Source of the DNA: an uncultured Lachnospiraceae bacterium
GTDB taxonomy: Bacteria; Bacillota; Clostridia; Lachnospirales; Lachnospiraceae
NCBI GenBank assembly: GCA_947169385.1
Contig: CAMVPR010000018.1
Location: 1 to 52,364 of the forward strand
Direction of reading: 5' to 3'
Length of the DNA stretch: 52,364 bases
Shown: one piece after another, positions 44,843-52,364 of the stretch
Layout of the letters: every line of letters starts with the position of its first letter
How positions within the stretch are numbered: position 1 is the stretch's first letter
Made by a program: the position numbers and the translations under genes
The notes under the pieces: generated by a model
Told to the model about the DNA's origin: nothing
The model's database searches: none
Seen by the model: the letters and a program-made list of their open reading frames with translations, nothing else

Positions 44843-44887
44843 AAGCGCAACAAAAATTACAAGGCACCTGATAAATGCTGAAAGTCT

Positions 44888-44915
44888 TTGTCAAACGCTC
44901 AAAATATGCTAATAT
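44888..44915 (+). promoter_or_regulatory. promoter candidate before the sigma factor operon
   Basis: TTGTCA (44888-44893), a 16-base spacer and TAATAT (44910-44915) form a plausible promoter; a TATAAT at 44916-44921 overlaps but has no -35 at the right distance. A dyad GTTAA..TTAAC directly follows. Transcripts would meet the terminator at 44966-45005. Confidence 0.35.
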
Positions 44916-44965
44916 TATAATGTTAATCGTAACCGTTAACTGAATCAAAGTAAAAGTAGTAAGTC

Positions 44966-45005
44966 AAATGGAACAATGGGTGTGGCCCGACTGTTCCATT
45001 TTTTT
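44966..45005 (+). terminator. rho-independent terminator with no gene before it
   Basis: AAATGGAACA..TGTTCCATTT forms a stem with an inner GGG/CCC pair, followed by a T-run (45000-45005). The only upstream gene reads the other way, so the structure either ends a short RNA of about 80 bases or acts as an attenuator of the sigma factor gene. Confidence 0.65.
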
Positions 45006-45079
45006 GAAACCTTATTTCATTTTATTACAATGTATAAATGAAGGGACTTATCTCTTTGAGCTCGGAAAGGATAACTCTA

Positions 45080-45628
45080 ATGAATAAAGTTGAATTTGAA
45101 GATATGATAAAACAGTACGGAGTCGATCTTCTTCGCTTTTGCAGGATGTACTTGTACAGCAAAGAAGACGGCGATGACTTATATCAGGATATGCTTCTTA
45201 CGCTATGGAAGAAACGGGATAAGATTGATTATGATGCAAATGTCAAAAGTTATGCGTTATCTGTTGCGATAAGAATTGCAAAAAACAGACGAAGAACTTG
45301 GTCAATTCGTAGTCGCATCGCTCCCGAAAGCTCTTATGAGCAAATGCTTGATAGCGGCACTCAGATTAAGTTACAAGATAGTAAAGCGAAACAATCATCT
45401 GACCCTGAAGATATTTATGTTAATCAAGAGCAGATAATTATGGTCAGGAACGCTGCCAACGAACTTCCTAATAAATATCGTGCCGTTATTTATCTTTATT
45501 ATTCAGCAGATCTTAGTATAAAAGAGATAGCGTCATGCCTTAAATTACCTGAGAACACAGTTAAAACCAGGTTAAGTCGAGGCAGAGCGTTACTAAAAGA
45601 AAGATTGGAGGCTATGTACTATGAATGA
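45080..45628 (+). CDS. ECF-type RNA polymerase sigma factor
   Basis: The 182-residue protein has the two conserved domains of extracytoplasmic-function sigma factors. Region 2 spans about residues 5-75 (LLRFCRMYLYSKEDGDDLYQDMLLTLW). Region 4 spans about 125-178 (LPNKYRAVIYLYYSADLSIKEIA, then ENTVKTRLSRGRALLKERL, the -35-binding helix-turn-helix). The start is the ATG eight bases after AGGA; an in-frame ATG at 45038 has no ribosome binding site. It overlaps the next gene, a probable anti-sigma factor, by eight bases. It presumably directs transcription of an envelope-stress or surface-protein regulon. Confidence 0.9.
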   Translation: MNKVEFEDMIKQYGVDLLRFCRMYLYSKEDGDDLYQDMLLTLWKKRDKIDYDANVKSYALSVAIRIAKNRRRTWSIRSRIAPESSYEQMLDSGTQIKLQDSKAKQSSDPEDIYVNQEQIIMVRNAANELPNKYRAVIYLYYSADLSIKEIASCLKLPENTVKTRLSRGRALLKERLEAMYYE

Positions 45629-46598
45629 TCACGAGTTAGATATCATTTTAAAAAAGTCCCTTCAACCGGATGTGAGCGTTGATGATACGCTTTTTAACGA
45701 GAAGGAGGAACTTAAAAATATGAAACCAATGTGGATAATAAAACCTGCAATAGCCTTAGTGGCATGCGCAGCAATTGTTTTTAGCGTGTTTACATTTAAT
45801 AATAATGCAAATGTAACAACGAATAATTCTTCTCAATCAACGGATACAACAAATGCATTTGCACTTAAGGTAAAAGCTGTAGGCAAGCAAGTGATAGAAC
45901 TAAAAAAAGATGTTTCTATTGCGTCGAGATACGGAGAGGTGGGAGCATGGGGTGGTGGCGAAAATGACGACAATAATTATGAGACCGATTACTATGAAAC
46001 ATTTCCGATTGCGTGTGAAGGTAATAACATTGATAAAATTACATATTCTATAAATAATGGATCTTTTCAGATTATTAATGTTAAGGGAGATGGATTTGTT
46101 GTTGACGGCGAGAAGGTTGCACCGCTTGATAAAGGAGGAATATTGCCTAAAAGTTGTAGTGATCGAGGAATAACAAATATGGAAGATATGTTAGCTGAGA
46201 ATTATGAGGAAGGATATTATTCTTCATTTACGGTTGATCCGGATTTCCAGGAGTCTGAAGACGTTATTGTTAACATTTGCGATAATCTGACAGTGGATGA
46301 AGAAACCTACAGAAAAATCTGGTGTTTTTCAGTTGGCCCATATAAGGATAAAGATATTAGTAAGCTTAGTAAAGAAGAAAACATTAAGATGCTTGAACTT
46401 GTAAAAGAAGGAATGAATGACGTTTTAAGTAATGTTGTGATTAATTGCACAGTTACTTATAGGGACGGAACTACAGAGAGCAAAGAGATAGGTGTTACTA
46501 AGATTGTCGTCACTCCTGAAGAAGCAAAAACTTTAGAAGGATTCAAGAATAAAAAGGTTAAAGTGCCATCATTATATACCGCTTATAAGGCGTTGTAA
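45621..46598 (+). CDS. probable anti-sigma factor (membrane protein)
   Basis: The 325-residue protein has a short cytoplasmic N-terminus of about 35 residues (MNDHELDIILKKSLQPDVSV), one membrane span (about 38-60) and an extracytoplasmic domain of about 260 residues with no familiar motif. This is the standard topology of anti-sigma factors. Its start overlaps the sigma factor gene, with GGAGG nine bases upstream, which supports translational coupling and direct partnership. I assign the role by position and topology; the sequence of the sensor domain is not recognised. It ends 12 bases before a MITE-like repeat. Confidence 0.75.
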   Translation: MNDHELDIILKKSLQPDVSVDDTLFNEKEELKNMKPMWIIKPAIALVACAAIVFSVFTFNNNANVTTNNSSQSTDTTNAFALKVKAVGKQVIELKKDVSIASRYGEVGAWGGGENDDNNYETDYYETFPIACEGNNIDKITYSINNGSFQIINVKGDGFVVDGEKVAPLDKGGILPKSCSDRGITNMEDMLAENYEEGYYSSFTVDPDFQESEDVIVNICDNLTVDEETYRKIWCFSVGPYKDKDISKLSKEENIKMLELVKEGMNDVLSNVVINCTVTYRDGTTESKEIGVTKIVVTPEEAKTLEGFKNKKVKVPSLYTAYKAL

Positions 46599-46610
46599 TT
46601 ATGAAAAAGC

Positions 46611-46735
46611 GGGGACGGTTCTGATGGTAACACATCACTTTTTTCTCACATGATTATTTTATTAGATTGAAATCATATATTTACTCTATACCAATCGTGA
46701 AGCAAATGTGATAAAATACCAAAAGAACCGTCCCC
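46611..46735. mobile_element. MITE-like element with GGGGACGGTTC terminal inverted repeats, copy A
   Basis: The left end GGGGACGGTTCTGATGGTA is inverted at the right end as TACCAAAAGAACCGTCCCC, with further similarity inward (ATCAC.TTT against AAATGTGAT). The element is 125 bp, has no coding capacity and no clear target duplication. Confidence 0.75.
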
Positions 46736-46779
46736 ATAATAAGGGGGACATGTAGTTGCTTTTGAAAGGGTGATTCAGT

Positions 46780-48426
46780 ATGAGGATTAAGAAATTTAAA
46801 AGAATTGTGGCTTTAGTGATGGCATTTGCGATTGCATTTACATTTTCATTCGATATAGAAAATGTAACTAGGACAAATGCGGCAACGACTTTAGAAGAAG
46901 CACAAGCCGAATTAAATGAAATCCAAAGCCAGTATGATTCGGGAGCATTTGGGTTCTTTGAATATAGAAGTAAAGATACTTCTCTTAGTGACTCAGTAAG
47001 AGCCGGCGCCAAGACAGCACTTGACATTCTTAATGGTACCGACTCTATGTCAGGCACCAAGCCAAGCGGATTTGACGGATATACGGTTAAGGGCGACACT
47101 AAAGGCGCTACAGCATTATCGAACATAGGTTACGCATTAAAGGGCATCGCAGAGTGCAACGACTGTAGGGCTCTTGAGAATCGCGATGAGGGAACAAGTC
47201 TTGAAGCACTTAAGGTAAATGATATATGTATGGCTATGGCAATGAAGGATGCCAATTATTCTTCTAATATCATCGATCACGCCAGAGTATACAGTGTTGC
47301 CGAAAATGTCGGATGGGGATACGGTTATAAGTATAATTCTACAAATGATCTTAAAGCAAATGGCGTTTTTGTCGGCTGGTATACCAAAGAAAAAGCGGTA
47401 TATAAAAGTGGCGGAAACGGCGTGGTAGGTCATTATACTAATGTTGTTCATACACCGATTACAGCAACAGGTTTTGCAGTTACTCAAAAGTCTACAATGT
47501 ACGGAGATTGTCAGGCACAGGTATACGATTGGTTTAACAGAACCGGAGAATCCCAGAATTTGTCAGAATACGAAGCTTATTTCAATACTTATTATGCTGA
47601 TTTGTCCGCTAAACTTGATGCTGCAAAAGCTAAGGTTGCGGCCGCTAATGGTAGTCCAACAACAACTCAAATGATAACTACAACAGAAAAAGCTACAACA
47701 ACCGAAAAGGCTACTACCACTGAAAAAGCTACAACAACCGCGGTGGCAACTACTACCGAAAAGGCTACTACCACTGAAGTAGCGACTACTACCGCTGCTA
47801 GAGTAACAACCGAGACAGCAACTACTACCGAACGCCGAATTGTAGATGATTACGACCAAGATTATGATGACGATGATGACATCTATGAATATGAATGGGA
47901 TGATGTAGAAGAAGACGATTCGATTTGTATTATTAACGGACTTAAATATGAGATTGATGACATTTCAGATTACGATGAACCAACAGTAACACTAGCGGAA
48001 GTAGACGAATACGAGGATGTACCCGCTAATCTTGTTATTCCGGATACAATTACAAACAACGGAGAAACATATAAAGTGACCTCAATTGCTGATTCTGCAT
48101 TTTATGATTGCGACGATCTCGAGACCGTCAAATTAGGCAAATATGTTGAGTACATTGGATTTAGTGCATTTGCAGATTGTAAACATCTTAAAAAGGTTAC
48201 GTTAGGACCTAGAGTATACTATATAGACATTGGTGCTTTTAGCGGATGTAAGAGACTAAAGACTGTAGAAGTTAAGACTAAGAAACTTAAAACCGGAAGT
48301 GTTAGAAGCAAAGCTTTCAAAGGAGTTTATTCTAAGATTAAATTTAAATGTCCTTCAGGAAAGCGAAGCAAGTATAGGAAGATATTCAGAAAAGCTGGGG
48401 CACCAAAGAAAGCAGTTTACAAATAA
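46780..48426 (+). CDS. secreted CAP-domain protein with leucine-rich-repeat (BspA-type) C-terminus
   Basis: The 548-residue protein has a signal peptide (1-35, ending TNAA) and a CAP/SCP-like domain (about 50-270) marked by ARVYSVAENVGWGYGY, FVGWYTKEKAVY, VGHYTNVVH and GFAVTQKS. Thr/Glu repeats (TTEKATTTEKATTT, about 295-345) follow, then an Asp/Glu/Tyr stretch (DDYDQDYDDDDD) and BspA-type LRR_5 repeats (about 425-500: VTSIADSAFYDCDDLETVKL, YIGFSAFADCKHLKKVTL, IDIGAFSGCKRLKTVEV) with a basic tail. It is probably surface-exposed. It lies directly downstream of the sigma/anti-sigma pair and is bracketed by two MITE-like repeats, one of which supplies its terminator. Confidence 0.85.
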   Translation: MRIKKFKRIVALVMAFAIAFTFSFDIENVTRTNAATTLEEAQAELNEIQSQYDSGAFGFFEYRSKDTSLSDSVRAGAKTALDILNGTDSMSGTKPSGFDGYTVKGDTKGATALSNIGYALKGIAECNDCRALENRDEGTSLEALKVNDICMAMAMKDANYSSNIIDHARVYSVAENVGWGYGYKYNSTNDLKANGVFVGWYTKEKAVYKSGGNGVVGHYTNVVHTPITATGFAVTQKSTMYGDCQAQVYDWFNRTGESQNLSEYEAYFNTYYADLSAKLDAAKAKVAAANGSPTTTQMITTTEKATTTEKATTTEKATTTAVATTTEKATTTEVATTTAARVTTETATTTERRIVDDYDQDYDDDDDIYEYEWDDVEEDDSICIINGLKYEIDDISDYDEPTVTLAEVDEYEDVPANLVIPDTITNNGETYKVTSIADSAFYDCDDLETVKLGKYVEYIGFSAFADCKHLKKVTLGPRVYYIDIGAFSGCKRLKTVEVKTKKLKTGSVRSKAFKGVYSKIKFKCPSGKRSKYRKIFRKAGAPKKAVYK

Positions 48427-48440
48427 GTGGGGCAAATAGT

Positions 48441-48584
48441 GGGGACGGTTCCAGTGGTTTTCTATCACATTTTTATCACATTTAAAATTAATCTCATCCT
48501 CATGAAGTATAGCAACTTCTAGAGGATGAGTTTTTTATTCTAATTATGATGTAAATGTGAGAAAATACCAGAAGAACCGTCCCC
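48441..48584. mobile_element. MITE-like element with GGGGACGGTTC terminal inverted repeats, copy B
   Basis: The left end GGGGACGGTTCCAGTGGT and the right end ACCAGAAGAACCGTCCCC are inverted copies, with TATCACATTT / AAATGTGAG further in. The 144-bp element encloses a strong hairpin at 48493-48530 and carries no gene. Confidence 0.8.
48493..48530. terminator. bidirectional terminator inside the MITE-like element
   Basis: CTCATCCTC pairs with GAGGATGAG, and GAAGT with ACTTC further in. Rightward it is followed by TTTTTTATTC; leftward by ATTAATTTTA. It lies between two convergent genes. Confidence 0.8.
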
Positions 48585-48588
48585 TCTT

Positions 48589-51500
48589 TTACCTCAAGTA
48601 AATAATCGCAGATCCACATTTTGCACAGAACTTACTACCGCCAGGCATCTTGTTCCCGCATTGCGAGCAAAAAACGCACTCCGTATCAGTCTTAGATGAA
48701 TTATCTTGTTCAACTACATCTCCTAATATTTGGCTATCTTTCGTTGTATTTACTACGTTTGCACCATCTGCGTTATTCAAGTAATCTCGTAATTTCATTA
48801 CTGATTCAACCAGTAAATCTTTTTTTTGAATTGCTGAATAAATAAGTGGAATTCCGTCATACGCCAATATTGTACGAGCCGAACCCGTATATGCTATATT
48901 CTTTGCGTCTTTAATCTGATCATACCTTGTTACATATAGTTTTTTATCAAAAGCCATCTTACTATATATAGCTTTGTCTGTCATCGCAAAACCAAGCTTA
49001 CCATTTTCAGTAATTGAAGCATCATGTGCATACAATACTTTTTCTTCTGAGGGAATACTCATACCTTTGATTATTTTATTAGTTATTTTGGCCATAGGCT
49101 CACCATTAAAGTATGGGGCAAATATTTGAATTATTGCATCTTCAAGGCTTGTATATTCCATCGATTGACCGGTTAATCCTTTTGTATTATTATCAAATGA
49201 TATTCCCTTTGGTTGCGTTACTTCCTCATTATTTACAGCTAACTCTTTGGATACAGTTTCGTATAATAAATGTTTTTTTATAGAATTAACAACAGTTGTC
49301 AGTCCTTTAGCATGAAATTCTATTCTGTCCTTATGAAAAGGTATCGCAACCGTATTTCCACTAGTAAGAATAACATCCAACGAGGCCGAAAGGAACGATT
49401 TTTTAAACTCAAAACTTACAATATCTTTCAGCATCAGTTTCTTTTCTTCTGATCTGCAACAGAATATTATTTCGTCTCTTGATATGGTATATACAAATCC
49501 ATCCTTTGAGTCATACTCAATAATCTTAAACAAACAAGAAGATCCTACTTGAGGATATTTCCCATCCCAATCCAAAATATGTAAATCCGAATACTCACCT
49601 TTCACAGAATTACAAAAATCAATAAAAACCGTCTTGCATTCCTCTAACTGAACATTTAATCTTGAATAATACTCTTCGATAATTTTAGATTCAATTGGAC
49701 CTCTAATTTTATCATCTACTATTCCGGACCTAATCTCTCGAATCAAATCTTCCATTTGACTGTACGATAATTCGCTCAGATTTACTATTTTTTCTCTCCA
49801 CTCATCCTCAAGCAATGCATTTTTTAGCCGTGATTGAACTATTTCTAAATAGGAACTTGAAACACTTTCATCAATTTCCAAGCCATTAATCCGAGAAATA
49901 ACATCAACACATTTATCACTTGTAAATTCATCAACCCTTTCAACAATTCTGTCTAATTTATTCTTTATTTCATCCGAAATGTTACTACAGTACAATTCCC
50001 ATATATCCTTGTCCTTATATTCATACCCTTTTATTCTCTTACATATTTCAATAATTTCTTCGAGCGATAGTTTTTCTACACCAGAAATAATTGTCGCAAG
50101 CGCTTCATCATCAGTTTCTGCTGCACGCATTAATTCTACAGTATCATACACCTTCCCATTATAAGTTCTTGTTGCTTTCTCGTTTCTTTCCTCTTCTTCC
50201 TTAACACACTTATCAATTTTATTTTGTATCCTTTTTTTATATTCAGACTTAAGAGATTCATCAACATCGCATTCATTAAGTAGTTTCAAAACACGCTCAC
50301 ATTCCTTTGACGAGTTCAAATCACTCTCTGAAATTATGTTCTCCAATTTCATTACAGGATTCAAATAAGGAATAATCTGATTAACAATTTGTATTGTACT
50401 ATAGCCATCTTGTCCCATACCTAAACTTGTATATCTTGTTCTTTCACCAAATCTATGTACAACTAAGTCTGATCTATTACTAAAAATACCAGTTTCAAAT
50501 TTATACTCCATTTTTTTTAGAGTAGTGTTAGGATATATTCGTACTTTTTTGTCATTACCATCCACATAGCCCCATGTATATAAATTCTGATTGGTAAACA
50601 CAGCAACAAAAATAAGATTATTTACTCCATCATCATCATCCCAATGACCATTAACGTAAAAAAGAACATGTTCACCCTTAAAATCCATATCCAAATTTTT
50701 TGAAACATAATTAACTATAGTATCATAATACTCTTGTGATAAAGAATAAGTTATATTACGATCAGGATTATCTTCTAATATTTTCTTAATACTTTCTTCA
50801 TCTATATCAATCGGAGATTCACTAACAATGCCTTTCTCAACTTTTTCTTCGTATTCTTTTTCTTTTCTCTTTATTTCTTCTTCAATTGACTCTTTAACTT
50901 TCTTAACTGCAATTTCAGCCTCGCATTCACGCACTAAATTCAGCTTTTCCTTATCGCTATTTATCATTGAAACCAAATCATTCACACTGTTTAACGCATC
51001 AGGATATGACAGTTTATTCCAATCATATTTATCTTTATCATCAAGTATAATCGCTAATCTCTCATTTATAATATCCTCTTTAATTGAATCTATATCAATA
51101 CATAATTTTTTGGCCATATTTGTAATATCACCATTATCTCCATATACTTCAAGAAACCACTTATATATTCCTACATCATACGGATTTAATTCAAGCAACT
51201 TTACAAACGTCTCTGGCCATGCTTCTTCCGGAATCCTCTTGCTCTTTAAGTTATTAAATAATGGATTGAATTGACTCAAATCCTCATTACTCGGAGATCT
51301 AAATACCATAACTCGCTCCTCGTAAAGAATAATCATCAATACATATCCCAAATTTGCAAATAACACCGCCATTTCGTTTTCAAGTTGATTACTCATATTT
51401 TGAAATAACTTTTCTTTTTTACTTAGCCTCTTAGATTCTGTGACATAGTTTCCTAAAGCATTAACACCTGAATGGAAAATACCTGTTGCTGTGTTAAAAA

Positions 51501-52041
51501 CTGACGCGGTTATTGCTCCTTTAACAAAACCATTAAGGCCAAAACCTCCTCCTAACATTCTTGCTCTAGTCTCTTTTCTCATTTCCCTATTATATTTTTC
51601 AAAATCAGCATCATAATCTATTTGATCATATTCACTTGCAATTGTTTTAAACTGCTCTTCCCAACTTTCAAAGAAAGGATACTCTATAGCCTTCTCAAAA
51701 AAACTGCTCTCATCATATGTATAGACCCCCTTATACGTGAGATATTCTACACATCGTTCTACACCCTTTTTTAGATGTTCTGCAACAAGATTTCCTACTC
51801 CTTTCAATGCAGAATCAACATCACGAAAACTACTATCATATTCTTTTCTAAACTCATGAGCCCATACCTCACTTTTTTTATTGAAATAAGAAACAAAGCG
51901 AGCATAATTCACTTCAATATTTTCTAATTCAAATGAATAATCAAAAAATTTATATGAACCTGCAACACCTAGTTTGACAGAGTCACTTTCACTATAAATT
52001 TCATTGTCATACTCTAATAATTCCCTTAATTCTTCATCCAT
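48589..52041 (-). CDS. very large zinc-ribbon protein of unknown function
   Basis: I do not recognise the whole protein. Its 1150 residues end in a four-cysteine zinc ribbon (CSQCGNKMPGGSKFCAKCGSA, residues about 1125-1145; shown here only as its CxxC pairs). There is no signal peptide. A Gly-rich hydrophobic stretch lies near 163-195 (MLGGGFGLNGFVKGAITASV). A weak helical NPYDVGIYKWFLEVYGD motif lies near 288, and a Lys/Glu coiled coil near 370-410. Helical repeats of about 45 residues run from about 575 to 770. Three beta-rich segments resemble small PH-like folds (around 440-545, 825-920 and 1020-1090). The gene is AT-rich and has GGAGG seven bases before the ATG. It is alone in its unit and may have been acquired horizontally. 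A membrane- or cytoskeleton-associated role is possible. Confidence 0.85.
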   Translation of the reverse strand: MDEELRELLEYDNEIYSESDSVKLGVAGSYKFFDYSFELENIEVNYARFVSYFNKKSEVWAHEFRKEYDSSFRDVDSALKGVGNLVAEHLKKGVERCVEYLTYKGVYTYDESSFFEKAIEYPFFESWEEQFKTIASEYDQIDYDADFEKYNREMRKETRARMLGGGFGLNGFVKGAITASVFNTATGIFHSGVNALGNYVTESKRLSKKEKLFQNMSNQLENEMAVLFANLGYVLMIILYEERVMVFRSPSNEDLSQFNPLFNNLKSKRIPEEAWPETFVKLLELNPYDVGIYKWFLEVYGDNGDITNMAKKLCIDIDSIKEDIINERLAIILDDKDKYDWNKLSYPDALNSVNDLVSMINSDKEKLNLVRECEAEIAVKKVKESIEEEIKRKEKEYEEKVEKGIVSESPIDIDEESIKKILEDNPDRNITYSLSQEYYDTIVNYVSKNLDMDFKGEHVLFYVNGHWDDDDGVNNLIFVAVFTNQNLYTWGYVDGNDKKVRIYPNTTLKKMEYKFETGIFSNRSDLVVHRFGERTRYTSLGMGQDGYSTIQIVNQIIPYLNPVMKLENIISESDLNSSKECERVLKLLNECDVDESLKSEYKKRIQNKIDKCVKEEEERNEKATRTYNGKVYDTVELMRAAETDDEALATIISGVEKLSLEEIIEICKRIKGYEYKDKDIWELYCSNISDEIKNKLDRIVERVDEFTSDKCVDVISRINGLEIDESVSSSYLEIVQSRLKNALLEDEWREKIVNLSELSYSQMEDLIREIRSGIVDDKIRGPIESKIIEEYYSRLNVQLEECKTVFIDFCNSVKGEYSDLHILDWDGKYPQVGSSCLFKIIEYDSKDGFVYTISRDEIIFCCRSEEKKLMLKDIVSFEFKKSFLSASLDVILTSGNTVAIPFHKDRIEFHAKGLTTVVNSIKKHLLYETVSKELAVNNEEVTQPKGISFDNNTKGLTGQSMEYTSLEDAIIQIFAPYFNGEPMAKITNKIIKGMSIPSEEKVLYAHDASITENGKLGFAMTDKAIYSKMAFDKKLYVTRYDQIKDAKNIAYTGSARTILAYDGIPLIYSAIQKKDLLVESVMKLRDYLNNADGANVVNTTKDSQILGDVVEQDNSSKTDTECVFCSQCGNKMPGGSKFCAKCGSAIIYLR

Positions 52042-52243
52042 TATTTAACCTCCTAATTTAGACACATTAACGCATTTTTTGTTTGCAAACACCTATCATT
52101 CCAATTATGATTATGTGCTTTAATACAATTCAGATACAAAGCAGTTTTTGATTTATCTTTATAGCATTTGCCACATATCTAGAGTATATTGCACCATTCT
52201 TATCAAAATCCTACATAATCTATCCGAATCATCACATATTAAA

Positions 52244-52272
52244 AATATATCATTTAGTAAAACGAATGTCAA
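52244..52272 (-). promoter_or_regulatory. strong promoter candidate for the zinc-ribbon gene
   Basis: Leftward TTGACA (52272-52267, perfect), a 17-base spacer and TATATT (52249-52244) form one of the best sigma-A matches in the window. It is about 200 bases from the start codon. Confidence 0.6.
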
Positions 52273-52286
52273 TTTAAACTGTCATT

Positions 52287-52316
52287 TTGATAATGCAATA
52301 TCACTCTGAATATTAT
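52287..52316 (+). promoter_or_regulatory. promoter candidate for the partial rightward gene
   Basis: TTGATA (52287-52292), an 18-base spacer and TATTAT (52311-52316) precede the ATG at 52342 by 25 bases. Confidence 0.45.
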
Positions 52317-52341
52317 ACCATCATTTTAAAGGAGTGAGACT

Positions 52342-52364
52342 ATGATATCCGAAAGAATCAAGGC
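52342..52364 (+). CDS. 5' tip of a rightward gene (partial)
   Basis: GGAG is followed by ATG and the frame MISERIK, cut by the window edge. The opening looks like the first helix of an XRE-type regulator, which commonly starts M-x-x-x-RIK-x-L, but seven residues cannot establish it. Confidence 0.5.

Larger units (their letters stand above)
44765..45079. other. intergenic region with divergent promoters and a terminator-bounded leader
   Basis: It holds a promoter candidate for the lipoprotein, a rightward promoter candidate at 44888-44915, a GTTAA-N9-TTAAC dyad at 44922-44940 and a strong rho-independent terminator at 44966-45005. No open frame with a ribosome binding site is seen before 45080. 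Confidence 0.5.
52042..52341. other. AT-rich divergent intergenic region
   Basis: The 300 bases between the zinc-ribbon gene and the partial rightward gene hold one good promoter in each direction, back to back at 52244-52316. That leaves a leader of nearly 200 bases before the zinc-ribbon gene. I see no open frame or strong structured RNA in that leader. Confidence 0.5.

Overview
The window looks like a chromosomal segment of a low-to-mid GC Gram-positive anaerobe of the Lachnospiraceae/Clostridia type (Roseburia-, Butyrivibrio- or Eubacterium-like). The reasons are strong GGAGG ribosome binding sites, a Re-citrate-synthase-like gene, a long clostridial isoleucyl-tRNA synthetase, lipoproteins and secreted proteins with fibronectin III or BspA-type leucine-rich repeats, and methyl-accepting chemotaxis and GGDEF signalling. 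This taxonomic call is inference from protein families; there is no rRNA in the window, and I see no tRNA.

Layout. 1-455: the 5' tip of a leftward gene with a textbook promoter, a truncated XRE regulator and a REP-like repeat. 456-2832: Re-citrate synthase-like gene divergent from a LysR regulator. 2930-9958: leftward glycogen phosphorylase, isoleucyl-tRNA synthetase and a VanY-type D,D-carboxypeptidase. 10192-14735: rightward operon of 4-alpha-glucanotransferase, acyltransferase, a small membrane protein and a DUF218 membrane protein. 14853-18608: a large unrecognised protein with internal ~100-residue repeats. 18927-19859: tRNA-dihydrouridine synthase.

19989-33065: an eight-gene leftward cluster, in transcription order a secreted/membrane protein, ABC ATPase, ABC-2 permease, a coiled-coil membrane protein, MoxR ATPase, DUF58 protein and two VWA membrane proteins. 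Parts overlap or nearly touch, and it probably builds one membrane-associated machine (MoxR/Bat-like) tied to an exporter.

33330-39612: a secreted fibronectin III protein, a chemotaxis receptor and a divergent cytoplasmic sensor-GGDEF protein. 39660-52364 is accessory in character: an AAA ATPase/nuclease-fold gene bracketed by 50-bp palindromic repeats, a small orphan gene, a secreted beta-helix protein, a lipoprotein, an ECF sigma factor with a probable anti-sigma partner, a CAP/leucine-rich-repeat surface protein, and a very large zinc-ribbon protein. Short mobile-looking repeats with GGGGACGGTTC ends are scattered through this part.

The best candidates for something undescribed are the palindrome-bracketed ATPase locus (39668-41332), the MITE-like repeat family, the eight-gene MoxR/VWA/ABC cluster, and the two giant orphan proteins (14853-18608 and 48589-52041). 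No CRISPR array, prophage, integrase or classical insertion sequence was seen.
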